Assembly (NCBI GenBank): GCA_964574195.1
Contig: CAZNMO010000072.1
Span: 1 to 21,092, forward strand
Origin: BRH-c25 sp964574195
Lineage (GTDB): Bacteria > Bacillota > Clostridia > Lutisporales > Lutisporaceae
Direction of reading: 5' to 3'
Length of the DNA: 21,092 nt
The notes beneath the pieces were generated by a model that was not told the DNA's origin, did no database searches, and was given only the letters and a program-made list of their open reading frames with translations. Of this stretch, positions 7,540-18,800 are shown piece after piece. The first letter of the stretch is position 1; each line of letters starts with the position of its first letter. The translations under genes were made by a program, and so were the position numbers.

Positions 7540-7567
7540 TTGACACGAATTTTGGCATTAATAAACT
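7540..7567 (+). promoter_or_regulatory. Probable sigma-A promoter of the 455-residue protein gene
   Basis: A perfect TTGACA (7540-7545), a 16-bp spacer and TAAACT (7562-7567, 4 of 6 matches to TATAAT). Transcription would begin near 7574, leaving a leader of about 57 nt before the start codon at 7631. This supports the later start, since the earlier ATG at 7574 would sit at the transcript 5' end. Confidence 0.6.
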
Positions 7568-7630
7568 TGTTCAATGCATAAACATATATATAGGCGTTTG
7601 CTCACTTATTTTTTATCGGGTGGTGTTTCA

Positions 7631-8998
7631 ATGAACTTTGAATTCTCATATCCGGACATAAAAAAACAGTGCATTACCATGTCATATCTTAATATCATGT
7701 CCTTCTGCCTGCTGTCGGGCTGTGGAAATATCGAGATGCCCCATGAGCAGGAGCTGAATCAGATATACAGGTTGTTGAAAGGTACTGAAAGCAACAAGAT
7801 GCCAAAGAATATTGCCTTTATGTCATCGCTATACAAAAGGTGCATGCCCGCATATGCGGCTACTCCAGCTACTCCTTATGATTTCAAGGGTTTTTACTGG
7901 GAGGGCAAAAAAAAGAAGAAGGATATAGAGCCTGAGGTACTAGCCTATTCCATTATCTGTATGACATCAATTATCCCTTCGGTACTTGGCGGGGAAATGA
8001 AGCTGGCCAATAAGGACTTTATCGCTTACTGCCTTGAAGTAAACGCAGTGAAGCAGGCTTGTTTTCTGGCAGATTTCCTCAAGCTTGGCGACTTCTTTTT
8101 TCCCGGGTCAGATAAAGGAGACAGCTCCTATGGGGAATATAATATAGTACTGGACACCGAGAATCCCGACTTGAGGACTCAGTTCCATGTGATCGAGGCC
8201 TTAGTATCGATCGTCCGGCTGTTGAGAGAAAATGAAAGGCATCCTTCAGAGGTAATATCCAAATTGGAAAAATGCATGGATATACTGCCTGTAATATGTG
8301 AAAACGTCATGGAAAACGTCAACAGCATGAGCTCCAGAGATCTGTCGGTCATTTGCCTCAGCTTGCTAAAAGTGCTGGGACACAGCGATATGCACAGATA
8401 TGCGGCTTTTAGCACAGTCAATGCCATAGGCTGCGAGCTTTGTGAGCGTCTGGAAAGGACCGGTGACATATCCAGGAATATCACTGATGACAGCTTCAGC
8501 TCCTTTGCCACTCTCTGCAACTGTATGAGCTGTTTGATAAAGCTGCATGAGCTCAATCCCATAGATCTCTACCGGGACTGTTATCTGAAGCTTTATGATC
8601 GTATCGATTCCTATTGGGATGAAAGCAGCGGACTTTTCATAACCTCCGGTAAGAAAAAACACAAGAATACTTTCAAAGAGGTTTCAGCCACAATTGCGGC
8701 TCTTTCGATGCTGCGCTGCAGCCTTACTGAACCTGACCTCTTTATGCATGTTGATAATCAACTGACCTCCTTTTACAGCTCTTCAATAATAAAGAGCAGG
8801 CTGTTCAACAATCAGTTTTATCCTATTTTGCAGCAGGATAAAATGGAGCTGCACAACCTGGGCTCTTCATTTAAGGATAACGCCCCTGTTTTTGCAGCAT
8901 ACTTTGAAGTAAAACCGGATAAGAAGAAGTATTATTGTGAACCTGATATATTCGAATCAGAGGAAATACTTTCAGGCTGCAGATATCTGTTGTACTGA
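7631..8998 (+). CDS. Cysteine-rich protein of unknown function
   Basis: 455 residues. The ATG at 7631 follows GGGTGGTG by 5 nt; the earlier in-frame ATG at 7574 has no ribosome binding site. I do not recognise a family. There is no signal peptide or clear membrane segment, so it is probably cytoplasmic. It has 19 cysteines, a high share, with clusters at 268/271 and 296/298/301. A basic run of five lysines (93-97) is encoded partly by an A8 tract. Most of the chain looks helical, and the segment around 329-363 (WDESSGLF, then SATIAALSMLRC) recalls the repeating helices of alpha-toroid proteins; this is only an impression. It is the sole plus-strand gene here, convergent with and overlapping the gene at 8932-9600 by 67 nt. 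Its transcript probably ends at the hairpin at 9097-9147. Confidence 0.8.
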   Translation: MNFEFSYPDIKKQCITMSYLNIMSFCLLSGCGNIEMPHEQELNQIYRLLKGTESNKMPKNIAFMSSLYKRCMPAYAATPATPYDFKGFYWEGKKKKKDIEPEVLAYSIICMTSIIPSVLGGEMKLANKDFIAYCLEVNAVKQACFLADFLKLGDFFFPGSDKGDSSYGEYNIVLDTENPDLRTQFHVIEALVSIVRLLRENERHPSEVISKLEKCMDILPVICENVMENVNSMSSRDLSVICLSLLKVLGHSDMHRYAAFSTVNAIGCELCERLERTGDISRNITDDSFSSFATLCNCMSCLIKLHELNPIDLYRDCYLKLYDRIDSYWDESSGLFITSGKKKHKNTFKEVSATIAALSMLRCSLTEPDLFMHVDNQLTSFYSSSIIKSRLFNNQFYPILQQDKMELHNLGSSFKDNAPVFAAYFEVKPDKKKYYCEPDIFESEEILSGCRYLLY

Positions 8999-9600
8999 AG
9001 CTTTGGATCTGCTCTTCCCGGCTCGAAGTATATCTTCAACTCCTTAAAGCTCAGTATTTGATGATCTGATACTATGTATAGACATTCTATATCTTCGGGA
9101 GGGATATGATGCATGATAAGTATTTCCGCATCATATCCCTCCCTTTTATCATACCTTTTCTGTAAGTTTTCTTCATAGCTCAGGGAATTTTTCCAGTATT
9201 CCTCGACAAAAGCCCGTCCATGAAGCCGCATATATTCCCTCGTATCGCCAAAGTCTTTCAGGCTCTGAAGTATAAATGGCTCATATATGAAGTTTGCCAG
9301 GTTTTCATTGCACACCCAGCATCTGTCCTGTTTTATACGAAGTCTCAATATTGCGCTGTGTGAATGCCAGCAATGGCCTTTTTTAAAGCAAATACTGGCA
9401 AATATGGCCTTCTTTCTTTCCACCCATTTTGGAATGCCTACAGTTCTATAAAGGTCAAAATAGCTGTGAAAATCAATGTATTTGCTCAGATATGTATTCT
9501 TATCATCAAATCGAATGCCTTCCTTCAGTGTTTTCTCAAGATCTATTATGTTTATCACATGGTAAGCATAGCCCTGCTCTGCACAATTGATAAATGGCAT
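8932..9600 (-). CDS. Uncharacterised protein with faint DarT-like ADP-ribosyltransferase features
   Basis: 222 residues; AGGAGAG stands 7 nt before the ATG, which supports a real gene. What I see: YHVINIIDLEKTLKEGI (13-29) recalls the 'YHIT-NL-IL-G' start of DarT (DUF4433) enzymes, and EEYW (133-136) followed by YDAEILI (156-162) recalls their 'YW ... QAEFLV' segment carrying the catalytic glutamate (here Glu159). DarT proteins attach ADP-ribose to DNA thymidines and are toxins paired with the macrodomain antitoxin DarG. No macrodomain gene is adjacent, so a toxin role is not supported by context. A Cys/His cluster (Cys71, His76, Cys77, His79, His81, Cys94, Cys97) might bind metal and is not a feature I associate with DarT. 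The fold assignment is an inference from pattern memory. The 3' end overlaps the convergent gene. Confidence 0.75.
   Translation of the reverse strand: MPFINCAEQGYAYHVINIIDLEKTLKEGIRFDDKNTYLSKYIDFHSYFDLYRTVGIPKWVERKKAIFASICFKKGHCWHSHSAILRLRIKQDRCWVCNENLANFIYEPFILQSLKDFGDTREYMRLHGRAFVEEYWKNSLSYEENLQKRYDKREGYDAEILIMHHIPPEDIECLYIVSDHQILSFKELKIYFEPGRADPKLQYNRYLQPESISSDSNISGSQ
9097..9147 (+). terminator. Probable terminator of the plus-strand gene, inside the antisense coding sequence
   Basis: GGGAGGGATATGATGC (9097-9112) and GCATCATATCCCTCCC (9128-9143) form a perfect 16-bp stem with a 15-nt loop, followed on the plus strand by TTTT. It lies about 100 nt downstream of the stop at 8998 and inside the minus-strand gene 8932-9600. 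The minus-strand side has no T run, so it is oriented to stop plus-strand transcription. The T tail is short, so efficiency is uncertain. Confidence 0.65.
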
Positions 9601-9775
9601 TATACTACTCTCCTGAATGATTTTTTCTTATCTTTTGCGGATTTCTAGGAAAGTATTACAAATTCCGGATAATAGAATGCGGATAATAGGAATGATGCGT
9701 ATTTCCCGGGCAATTTTCGACAGCGGCAACAAGCACATAAAGACAGTTGTATCCAGTGTCCGACAGTATATCATG

Positions 9776-9809
9776 ATCAAGGCCGCAGTATTTCGGCTGC
9801 GGCCTTGAT
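9776..9809 (-). terminator. Strong hairpin after the giant surface-protein gene, no T tail
   Basis: A perfect 13-bp G/C-rich stem (ATCAAGGCCGCAG with CTGCGGCCTTGAT) around an 8-nt loop begins 6 nt after the stop codon at 9816. Neither strand has a T run after it, so it is not a classical intrinsic terminator. It may protect the 3' end of the very long mRNA or act with a processing step. Confidence 0.55.
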
Positions 9810-9815
9810 ATAAGG

Positions 9816-12800
9816 TCAATCGTTATACCTGTTGTATATCCTGTACAGGAGTACCGCTGCTTCTGCGCGGGTAGTATGTCCAACCGGGTTCAACCTTCCT
9901 TCCGACCCTGTTATCAGCTTCTCACTTACCAGGGTCGCCGTGCTTTCAACAGCATATACTGCAATCCCCGCTTTATCACTGTATTGGTCCAGAATCGTCG
10001 ATGTTTCTTGTACCGGCTTCAGTTTCCCTGATATTTCAAGGGCACGGGCCGTTAACACCATCATATCCTGTCTGCATATGTCTGTCCGGGGATCAAACCT
10101 GTTCTCCTTGTCTCCTATTGCTATTCCCAGCTTTCTTGCTATCCCGGCTGCTTCATAATAATAATCAGTCGGCTTCACATCAGCAAAATTACTGTCAAAA
10201 TCTGCTGTAAGCCCAAGAGTCTTTGCCAATAATACCAGATAGTCACCTCTGCTTATATTCACCTGAGGAGAAAAGGTCTTCTCTGAGGTCGCTTTTATTA
10301 TACCTTTGGAGGCAAGCACTTCTATCTGTTTTCTTGCCCAACTGTAACTGCCCATATCAGAGAAGGTCTTCTCTACATAGACAACAGCATATTGACTGAA
10401 ATGAGTGGTACTGAAGGTCACTTTTCCTGTAGCAGGGTCATACCTGCCGCTGGGTATTGATACCGTATTGCCCTCGCTATCGATATACCACACGGTAATG
10501 TGCTCAGGATCCTTCATTTCTTCTGCGGTCGGTGTGTATGGTACCGCTACGACTACCGGTGTATTATGGTTGCTCCAGGGCAGCTTTTGTCCAGCCAGCA
10601 TCAAATACAGATCTATTACAGGTGCATCGCCTATCTGTCTCTGCACATCTGCAGCAAGGCTGCTCTTATCTGCTTCGCCAACTATAAGTGAGATATTATG
10701 TACATCCAGTGAAACTGCCCGCAGCATATCACCTGATACAGTAATTTCAGCTAATTCCGTAGTTATATGAACCAGCCTGTTCGCATCCCCAGAGGTAAGG
10801 AAGCTTCCCGGAAGGTTGCATTCATAAGCTGTTGCACCCTCTATTTGGGGAATATTCAATTCTACTGTCTTTTCGCCGTTCTCCCCGGCCGGCGTCATAT
10901 CAAATGCCTTTGAGAGCGTTTCCATATCAAGGGCAGCTGATGCTATACCGGTGCCAACATCTATTACGGGATGTACATTCACGCTTGCATTTCCGCCCAA
11001 GTTCATGGCAGGAGCTGGATTTTCAGGCCTTGGTCCAACTACCGGCGGTTCGTACCTGACATCTTCATTATCCTCATTGTCCCCAGCAGGTTCCGGATCC
11101 GGAGGATTCCCTTGTATTGTATATGTAAATACCGCAACCTGACTGTCCATACACCCCTTCTTTGCAGCATATGCCTTCACTGTAACTTTAGAGCCGGCAG
11201 CACCGCTTATCAATACTTGGTTATTGGTAGAGCAGCTCGTACCTGGCATACTTCCGTCCACAGTATGATATATTGAAGTACCGGCAGTGGCTGAAGATAG
11301 TATTACCGTGGAGTTGTTGAGCACAGTGCTGCCGTCCGCCAGGCTGGCCGCAGGCATGGGCAGCTGTATGATAAAGTCTGCTGTGTCAAGAGCGCTCCAG
11401 TCTCCGTTATTCGGTTCATATACTGCTGCTATGACAGTGGTGTTGCTGTATATTGTAAAGGGTGTCAGGTAGAGGATACCATCCTGGGTAGGATCTGATC
11501 CGTCCAGGCTGTAGTATGCATCATTTCCCGCAGTGTAATCAATAGCTATGTCAGCAGAACCTGTAAAAGTACCTCCATCCGGCTGGATATACGGTGCCGG
11601 TACATGGGATATCCTAAAGGATTTGCTGGCTGAAACATCTATGCCCACTGTGTCTATAGTTGATATAAGCGTAAAGCTGCCCACCTTGTCCACACTGAGG
11701 TCAACAAAGACCGCCTCACCGTTTACAAGCGTAACGCTCGTTGTACCACCCAGTACAGCTGCGCCGGGATTTACCAGCTCTACTGATACTGTTGAGCTAC
11801 TGTCATCTGTATTTACATTGCCGTAAGCATCCTTCAATACCAGAACTGGCTGCTTAGACCATATCTGTCCTGCAGCTCCACCTCCGGGCTGTGATTTCCA
11901 GTCCAAACAAATGGCGGTTCCGGGTAAGAAGCTGACTTGTGCAGTCTTGTTCAGAAGCTCTCCATCAACAGTGACCTCATATATTATCGTTTCTGCTTTG
12001 GTAGATTTGACGGTAAATGCTGCTGTACCGTCAATATCTGTAGTATCGTGAACTACAGATATTGCTGAGCCTCCTGTTCCCTGTCCCAGTACCACCTGCT
12101 TGCCGCTTATGGGGTTTCCGTAATTGTCTTTTATTATAACTGTAATATCAGCTTCTTCTATCCCATTGGCAGTAACTGTGGATTTGCTTGCAGTTACCGA
12201 AGACTGCCCCGAGTAGTCGGTGCCGTTCAAAACAGTTATATCCGCCGTTGTCCCTGTTATAGAGCTGTTTGTGGTATCGACAGCAGTCACAATATGTTTG
12301 CCTGCACTCCTTAGGATAATGCCGCTAAAGGTATATTCCCCATTATCAGCGGCTCCAAAGGTGTGAGCCAATGGCAATGTGGCTGAGGCATCAGTGCTGG
12401 TAAGTATTACAGCACCTGTATAGTCCTTCACTGTGTTCCCATTGTGATCTACTGCGGCCACAACTATGCTGAAAGGCATGCCTGCATTCTGAGTAGCATC
12501 AGTGCTGACTGACAGTTTTTCCAGCGCTCCCGGTACGAAGGTCACCTGAACTGACCGGTTCAAGCTTACCCCGCCTATTGTTGCCGTGTAGGTCACCTTC
12601 TCNNNNNNNNNNATTAGTAACGGTAAATACCGCAGCCCCATCCACTCCAGTAGTCCCATATACCGCTGCCGCTACGGAGCTGTCGCTGTCATGGCTGAAT
12701 ACAACGGGCTTGTTGCCTACCAGATTTCCAAAGCTGTCTATGACTGTCAAGGTAATTGTGGCATAATCTGCTCCATCAGCAGTAACAACAGACTTGTCGC

Positions 12801-15800
12801 TTTCTATTGTTGAATATGTCCCATATGTAGAATCTGCTGATACAGTTATATTACCAATTGTTGCAGTCAGTGCTGGGCTTAATGTATCAGTGGCTGTTAT
12901 ACTCGTAATTCCGGCGGTCTTCAGTATTATACCGGCAAATATATGGCTTCCCTTGTCAGCAGAAGTAAAGGTATACGCTGCAGGTAGTACTGCGGCGGTA
13001 TCGCTGCTGGTTAACTGCACTGTTCCAGTATATTCAGTGACTATATTGCCATTATGATCCCTGGCGTTTACTGTCGCGCTAAAGGCTGTACCTGCTGTTT
13101 GTTCAGTCCCGCCGATTATAGATATGCTTTCAACGGGTCCGGGTACAAAGTTCACCTGGACTGTCTTGTTGAGCAGCTTTCCATCAATGGAGGCTGAATA
13201 GATCGTTTGTTCCGCCTTTGTATCCGTTACAGTGAAGACTGCAATACCTGCTGCATCTGTGATACCCTTTACTGCTGTTACAACTGAGCTACTGCCGCCT
13301 TTATCCAGAACTATCGTTCTTCCGCTTGCGGGATTCCCATAATCGTCTATTAATGCAACAGTAATATCAGCGCTATCAATCCCGTCAGCCGTAACAGTTT
13401 GTTTGCTTACGACCATCGTCGAGTTCAAAGAGTATTCAGAGCTTGGGGAGACTGTAATCGATGCTGATGTTCCCGTAATGCCCGGGTCAATAGTATCGGT
13501 TGCGGACAAGGTCTGTGCTCCCGCTGTCTTAAATATTATGCCTGTAAACTTATGACTTCCATTGTCAGAGGCAGCAAAGTTGTAATCTGTGGGCAGGAGT
13601 GCAGCTGCATCCGTGCTTCTGAGCTTCACTGCTCCTGTATAGGATGTGACCGTGTTTCCCTGATAGTCGTTTACTGTCACAGTCGTTTCAAAAGGCATCC
13701 CTGCCACAATATCCGATGGAGACCTTATTGCAAATGCTTCCGGCTCTCCCGGTACAAAATTTATCTGAATAGTCTGGTTGACAGTCTGCCCATTTACGTT
13801 TGCAGTGTATATAACTTGCTCTGCAACAGTATCCCGCACTTCAAATACTGCTGTGCCGTCTATACCCGAAGTACCATATACTGCAGTCACTACTGTGCTG
13901 TCAGAGTCACCGGACAATGTTACCGGTTTAAAACCGATTGGGTTTCCATAGTTATCCTTCACTGTAACAGTAATTGTTGTTTTTTCTATTCCATCAGCAG
14001 TTAAAGTGGTTTTGTCGGCAGCTACCGTTGTCCCATTTCTGTAGTCATTTCCGGCAGCAACATTAAGGTTTTTTGAAATTCCACTGATTGAGCCATTTAT
14101 TGTATCAACAGCTGTTACAGTCTGTTCCCCCATTGTCCTCAGTACTATTCCTTCAAAGATAAAGCTTCCGTTATCCGCTTCAACAAAGGTATGATTACCT
14201 GGCAAAATGGCTGCAGCATCAGTACTAGTAAGCTTTAGGGTCCCTCTGTAGCCGGCAGCTGTATTGCCATAATGATCCTTTACCGTAGCAGTCATGCTAA
14301 AGGCTTCACCTACCATCTGTGCTGCAGAGGCATCTACCGAAACCTTTTCAGCCTGGCCTGGTATGAAGCTCACCTGTGCGGTACTGCTCAAAGTCACACC
14401 ATTGCTGGCAGCTCTATATACGACAGCTCCTGCTTTTGTCCCCTTTATAATGAATACTGCTTTACCTGTGCTATCTGTAGAAGTACTGTCCGGAATAATA
14501 TCCGATATCCCGCTCACAAGGTTAAGGGTAACAGCCTTTTCTTTTACAGGATTGTTATAAGCATCCTTTAGTATAACCGTTATCTCAGTGCTGTCATTAC
14601 CATCGGCTGTTACTGTCGATTTGCCGGCAGATAGTACTGAGCGGGCTGCATCTGGCGCACCTGCTTCAAAAGTGACAGAGACGGTCTGTGGTACATCCTG
14701 GCTGTCTACAGAAGCTGTGTATATGACTGCCTCAGCTACTGTATTTTTCACTGTAAACCTGGCCTTGCCTTCATTATCGGTAACAGGATTAACCGCTGCA
14801 ATACTGCCGTTGGCAGTGGATTTTCTTAATGTAACGGTCTTGCCGTTTATCACATTCCCATATTGATCCTTCAGAGTAACAGTAATGGTAGAAAATGCTG
14901 TCCCATCTGCGGTCACCATCGGTTTGTCAGCTTCAGCCCCTGACTGTGCCAAACTGACTGGTCCGGCCGTTATACTAAAGCTGCTGCTTGCCGGCAGCCC
15001 TATACCGCTTATATTGCTTGAGGGTGTGAGAGTATAGCTTCCTCCCAGCTCTGCTGTCAGGTTGGTGAAAACCGCTATTCCGTTATTCAGGGGCACTGTC
15101 TTTGTCCCTCCCAGAGCCGCAGCATTGGGCCCTGTGAAATTGACCGAGACAGAGTAGCCGCTGACTTCACTCTGTGTGTTTCCTGATATGTCTGCCAATC
15201 GAAGCACCGGCTGCTGTGCCCATACTGTTCCGGCGGTACCTCCGCCCGGATTGGTCTGCCATATCAGCTGTGTTGCCGGTAAGGGATGTCTCTGTATAGT
15301 ACCGGAGCCGTTTCCTATATATATACTGTCATTTCCGTCTACCGCCAGGCATTGCTGGGCGCCGCAGATCTGCCTCCATTCATTGTAGCCGGCCGGAAGC
15401 TGCCAGGTATACCCCAGGTTGTCTGTAGCGAGGTATATATTTCCAATACTATCTGCTGCTACATCAATGACAGAGGCATGCAAAGACTTATCTTTGCAAA
15501 ATCCGCTGCCGATAGCGACCCACTGTGTTGATCCCGCAGGCAGCTTCAATACAGCATCAAGTGTATCATCCGCTACATAGATATTACCCATGTTATCTGC
15601 TGTTAAAGCCACAGGATAGCTGAAGGCTCCATAGGAAATATCATTCCATGAGGAAGTAACCGTATTCCATTTGCAGACTCTTCCATTGCCTGCCACATAG
15701 ATATTATCATTACTGTCTATAAAGATATCCTTTGGTGTCGTAAAGTAATTGGAAAACACTGTCCAGATACTCTCAGAAGCACCTTTTCTTACTATCACTT

Positions 15801-18800
15801 GATTCATGAAATCCGCTACATATACGGTCCCGCTGCTGTCCACTGCTATTCCGGCAGGGCTGTTGAAGGTTCTGGATCCTGTTATGTCTACCCAGGTTCC
15901 ATCGCTGCTGTTCCGTTTTCTTATATAGTCCCTGTTTCCTTGTATATTATCATCATCTGTCACATAAACATTGAAGTTTTTGTCCACAGCTATGCTTTGA
16001 ATGTACTTAAAACCTACGGTGCTTGCGTTTCCGATCACAGTCCAGTCACCTACAATTGCCCCCGCTACCTTTGATGCATATGTGAACCTGGAGGATGCAT
16101 TTATCGCACTATCCCCTCCCGGGGTCCTGACCTTTACATCGACTGTGCCGCTGCCGCCTTCCGGGGCGGTAACAACTATGGTGGTACTGTTGCTGACTGC
16201 AGGGTTGTTAATTACCGTATCTCCAAAATATACCTCAGAGGCACCCATAAGGTTGCTCCCGGTTATTGTCACCGTAGATCCTGCAGGGCTGCTTGATGGA
16301 CTTATACTTGTCACTGTCGGAGCAGATGGAGCTGCCATGGCAAAGCTGCCGCTTGCCACGCCGTTGATCCCCGCAACGCTGAAGGAGGGCATGAGGCTGT
16401 AATTTCCCGACTTATTGACAGTGAGCTGGTTGAAAACAGCTTTTCCGTTAACCAATGTGGCTGTTCCACCGCTGAGCACCGCTCCGGCTGGATCGATCAG
16501 GTCCAGTGTTACTGTTTGCCCGCTGGCCTTGGTTTGTATGTTCCCTTTGGAATCTGTCAAAATAGCTGTCGGAGATGGATTCAGGTATGTGCCTGCTGTT
16601 CCATTGACAGGCTCCGTTTCCCAGCTTAAGCGATCGGCTATAGGTTGGTGCTTCAAAACGAGGCTTGCACTGTTGTAACCGGTAGCAAGTACATACAGGT
16701 TACCTGATATGTCAACTGACACATCCTCGGGATAAAAAAAGCCGCCTCCTATGCTTGTCCACCCACCAGCTCCTATGGACAGCTTCTTTATAACATTGTT
16801 ATTGCAGTCAGCCACATAAAGATTCCCTATATCATCAACTGCAATACCTTGCGGATAATTGAAGCCTGTACCTATTGTTGTCCATGTATTTGCTCCTGCC
16901 GCCAGCTTCTTGACCAGGTTTGCTTCACTGTCGGTTACGTATATATTGTCCCACTTGTCCACTGCTATGCCGCTTGCAAATTTGAAGTCGCCGTCATAGG
17001 TTATGTCTGTAAGTGAAGTACCATCATATCTGAGTACCTTCCCGATTCCGGCTATGTATATGTTGTCAGAGCTGTCCACATCCAGCGACATCGGTACAAA
17101 GCCATACCAGGGATTGTTATAATCATAGAAATTTATTATTGGATATCGGTTCTTATATATAATATTTTCGCCAGCACCATCAATGACATATTCATCAGTA
17201 TCGGTACCGTTCCTGTCCAGCACCACATCCAAGGGGCCGAACAGTTCGTCCCCCATAGGGAACCATAGGCCACCAGACAGGTGCTTAAGGAATTTGCCAC
17301 GATAGTCCACTACATGCACCGTGTCACTGTCCAATGCAGCAATACCAGTTGGGCGCTGAAAGCCTCCATTACTTGTACTGCCGATAGTCTCCCAGTCGCC
17401 TACCCATGCACCCGGTTGTGGATATGTGAAGATGTCCGAGGGAGAGTTGACAGCACTTTTGCCCCCCGGAGTAGTCACGCGCACATTCACTGCTCCGGCA
17501 GCCTGAGTCGGAGCTATAACAGTAATACTGGTATCACTATTGACGGCAAGCCTGATTCCAGGCACTGTGCCGAATTCCACTATGGAAGCTCCGGTCAGAT
17601 TGTTACCTGTTATGGTCACAGCTGTTCCTCCGGAAGCAGTCGATGGACTCACTCCTGTCACAACCGGAGCTGCCGGTACAGTCATACCGAAGGGACTGCT
17701 TTCCTGTGTCAAAAGCCCGGGAGAGAGATCGCAGGAGGGTGTCAAAGTGTATCCTGCTCCTGCCTTGTTCACCGTCAGGGCATCAAACGTGGCAATGCCG
17801 TTTTGCAGGGTTGCTGTTGCTCCGCTTATGGAAGTGCCATTGCTGCTGTTAATTGTAAGGGTGACCTTGGTAGTATTGTCTCCGGTTTCAACAATACTGT
17901 TTTCGTCCATCAGAGCCACCTTTGGAGCTTGTACCGGGACATGCCCTGCCACTCCGTCGGTAGGCTGTGTTATCCAGACCAGTTTCGAAGCCGGAGCCTG
18001 AAGCTTCATGATCCGTTTGTTCGTTCCATCTGTCGCATAGATATTGCCTGAAGCATCGACCGCTACAACTTCCGGATCATAAAGCCCCCCAATGCCTTTC
18101 CCACCTATGGTCGTCCATTTGCCGCCGGAAAAAACCTTTAATGTGTGGTCGCCCCTGCTAACAACATATATATTACCCCATTTGTCAACGGCAATACTGC
18201 TGGGGCTTACAGGCCGGTTGGCTTCCACATCCCCTGCATAGCTCCAGACACCGCCGCTGTATTTTCTTATACTGTCCTCACCTATATTTGTCCCACTGCT
18301 GTATTGGGTAGTTACATATACATCGCCGGCCTCATCAACTGCCACATCCTGTACGTATGAAGGCAAATCGCCATTGTACTTGTTACCTGTGATGCTCCAA
18401 GCTCCATCCTCCAGCTTCATCACCGAGTTATAATACTGCATGGAATCCTGGACCCCTCCATTTGTAACATAAACGCGCCCGTCCTTGTCCACAGCAATCC
18501 CATAGGGAGAAGTTATCCCCCCGCTATAGGCGCTGGAGCTTGCCCAACGTCCGGGGCTCCAATACCATTGGTCTTTTATATGTACCCATTCCCCCGGTAT
18601 CCACACCTGAATCTGATACTTCCCTCCTATATTCTGCCATTGGGTGCCGTCATACTGCAGATACTGTACAACAGAGTTGCTGCCTGAAACAACATATAGG
18701 CTGCCGTCCTTGTCTACAGCAATTCTTACGGCGCCTGCCGACAATCCGGTCTTGCTCAACACCTGCCACTCCGTACTATCTTTCGCAAGCTTTGCCACCT

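Noticed and set aside
9617..9819. Two opposed 63-codon frames between the giant gene and the DarT-like gene
   Set aside because: They overlap each other, include the 13-bp hairpin and lack ribosome binding sites; the region is better explained as 3' and 5' non-coding sequence.
12499..12659. Two separate overlapping genes across the N gap
   Set aside because: The overlapping ends are artefacts of translating past the Ns in the wrong frame. The true coding segments meet exactly at the gap edges and the repeat register shows one gene.
12177..14613. CRISPR-like or satellite repeat array
   Set aside because: The periodicity is at protein level (203 residues) in an intact reading frame, with diverged DNA; it is a domain repeat.
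17281..18051. Plus-strand open frame of 256 codons inside the giant gene
   Set aside because: It is antisense to continuous, clearly coding repeats of the surface protein; its translation has no domain pattern and there is no ribosome binding site. Long open antisense frames are expected opposite Ser/Thr/Gly-rich repeats.
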